NCBI GenBank assembly: GCA_009779295.1
Contig: WREN01000135.1
Location: forward strand, 1-6,456
DNA length: 6,456 bases
DNA from: Oscillospiraceae bacterium
Lineage (GTDB): Bacteria > Bacillota > Clostridia > Oscillospirales > CAG-272
Direction: 5' to 3'
This document shows, one piece after another, positions 5,630 through 6,456 of the stretch; within the stretch, counting starts at the first letter, position 1; each line of letters opens with the position of its first letter. Below the pieces are notes generated by a model. That model did no database searches. It saw only the letters and a program-made list of their open reading frames with translations, and was not told where the DNA came from. The position numbers were made by a program, and so were the translations under genes.

Positions 5630-6456
5630 TTAAAACAAATCCGTACTCAAATACTTTAGCCCCGAGTCATTGAGCGTGAGTACTACGCTTTTTCCCTCAA
5701 ACTCCGCGTGCAGCAGTTTCACCGCCGCGCAGACGTTCGCGCCGCTCGAAAACCCGCAGAACGCGCCTTCGAGTTTCGCCAAATTGCGCGTGAATTCAAC
5801 CGATTCCTCGCTCGAAACGTTGATAATCCCGTCGCAAAGGCTGTGGTCGATGAGCGGCAGGTCGATAAAATACCCTCCGCCTTGGATGACATGACTTTTC
5901 GTCGCCGGTTCAACGATGTAACATTTGATATTTGGGTTAAACTCCTTCATTCCGCGCGACACGCCCGCGAATGTACCGCCGCTGCCCGTATAATCGACAA
6001 ACGCGTCGATATCGCCGCCGGTCTGCTCGATCATTTCTTTGGCTGTCCCGTACCAATGGGCGTAAATATTTGCCGGAAGTCTGAACTGGTCTGCGCGGAA
6101 CGCGCCGAGTTCCTCCGTCAACCGCTGTGCCTCCGCTTCGACGAAAACTACGTCGTCGCCGGAAACCTGCCCCGGTATCGAATCCGGCGCCTGCGGCACA
6201 AGCACGACCTCCGCGCCTAACGCGCGCATCATGCGGGCGCATTCAACCGAATTGCCCGCCGACATACAAGCTATGAAGCGATACCCGCGAACGGCGCATA
6301 CAATCGCAAACCCCGTGCCGGTATTGCCGCTCGTCAGTTCCACGACGGGCTGACCTTTTCTTAAAATTCCCGCCGCTTCCGCTTCGTCAATCATAGATTT
6401 TGCTATGCGGTCCTTTTTTGAAAATCCGGGGTTAAGATATTCTAATTTCGCATATA
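5630..6456 (-). CDS. PLP-dependent cysteine synthase family protein, partial (5' end beyond right edge)
   Basis: 274 codons are visible and the start lies outside the window. The first ATG in the frame (6394) is internal, because upstream codons read YAKLEYLNPGFSKKDR, a conserved part of the fold. The PLP lysine is expected at the second K of SKKDR (codon 6413-6415), equivalent to the SVK of CysK. Other family parts are TSGNTG, which holds the substrate and cofactor; the phosphate-binding loop GSGGTFAG (GTGGT in typical CysK); GFSSGA near the end (GISSGA in CysK); and the ending LKYLSTDLF. Between them lies QAPDSIPGQVSGDD and RADQFRLPAN, which are unlike E. coli CysK. The protein is a fold-type II beta-family enzyme. 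It could make cysteine from O-acetylserine or catalyse a different beta-replacement. No CBS-domain extension follows. It heads the visible part of the group of four metabolic genes. Confidence 0.88.
   Translation of the reverse strand, partial: YAKLEYLNPGFSKKDRIAKSMIDEAEAAGILRKGQPVVELTSGNTGTGFAIVCAVRGYRFIACMSAGNSVECARMMRALGAEVVLVPQAPDSIPGQVSGDDVVFVEAEAQRLTEELGAFRADQFRLPANIYAHWYGTAKEMIEQTGGDIDAFVDYTGSGGTFAGVSRGMKEFNPNIKCYIVEPATKSHVIQGGGYFIDLPLIDHSLCDGIINVSSEESVEFTRNLAKLEGAFCGFSSGANVCAAVKLLHAEFEGKSVVLTLNDSGLKYLSTDLF

Noticed and set aside
5708..6220. 170-codon open frame on the plus strand
   Set aside because: It is antisense to the cysteine-synthase-family gene, arginine-rich and without motifs, as expected from a reverse-strand shadow.
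5630..6394. Start of the cysteine-synthase-family gene at 6394
   Set aside because: The frame stays open to the window edge and encodes conserved residues upstream, including the expected PLP lysine, so this Met is internal.

Overview
The window holds eight genes, all on the minus strand, in two tight groups separated by one intergenic region of about 205 bases. Strong AGGAGG-type ribosome binding sites, moderate base composition, and the ABC ATPase / permease / GldG-like / DUF4340 gene order suggest a low-to-moderate GC Firmicute, most likely an uncultured member of the Clostridia. That placement is an inference from gene content and style. No RNA gene, CRISPR array, transposase or phage gene was seen.

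In transcription order from the right edge, the first group encodes four small metabolic enzymes. These are a divergent PLP-dependent cysteine-synthase-family enzyme (start lies beyond the window), a phosphinothricin-acetyltransferase-like GNAT, an alpha/beta hydrolase of the esterase/dienelactone type, and a short laccase-domain protein (PgeF/YfiH family). The genes are 1 and 19 bases apart, and the last pair overlaps by 4 bases (ATGA), so they probably form one operon.

The region between the groups (3669-3873) holds a nested palindromic element (3700-3811) that can fold into a cloverleaf. An extended -10 promoter (TGATATAAT) on its far side would start the second operon's transcript at the element's edge. 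The second operon would then carry the element in its 5' leader.

The second group is a complete ABC-2 type exporter module followed by a partial gene: a GldA-like ATPase, a GldF-like six-helix permease, a GldG-like membrane-anchored auxiliary protein, and the start of a DUF4340 protein cut by the left edge. Stop/start junctions are directly adjacent, 19 bases apart and ATGA-overlapping, with ribosome binding sites embedded in the preceding gene. The four products probably form one membrane complex with a large extracytoplasmic part. Its substrate cannot be read from the sequence.

Most of the window is recognisable and fairly ordinary for Clostridia. The points that most deserve a second look are the cloverleaf repeat in the presumed leader, the shortened N-terminus of the PgeF-like protein, and the non-canonical active-site loops of the cysteine-synthase homologue.
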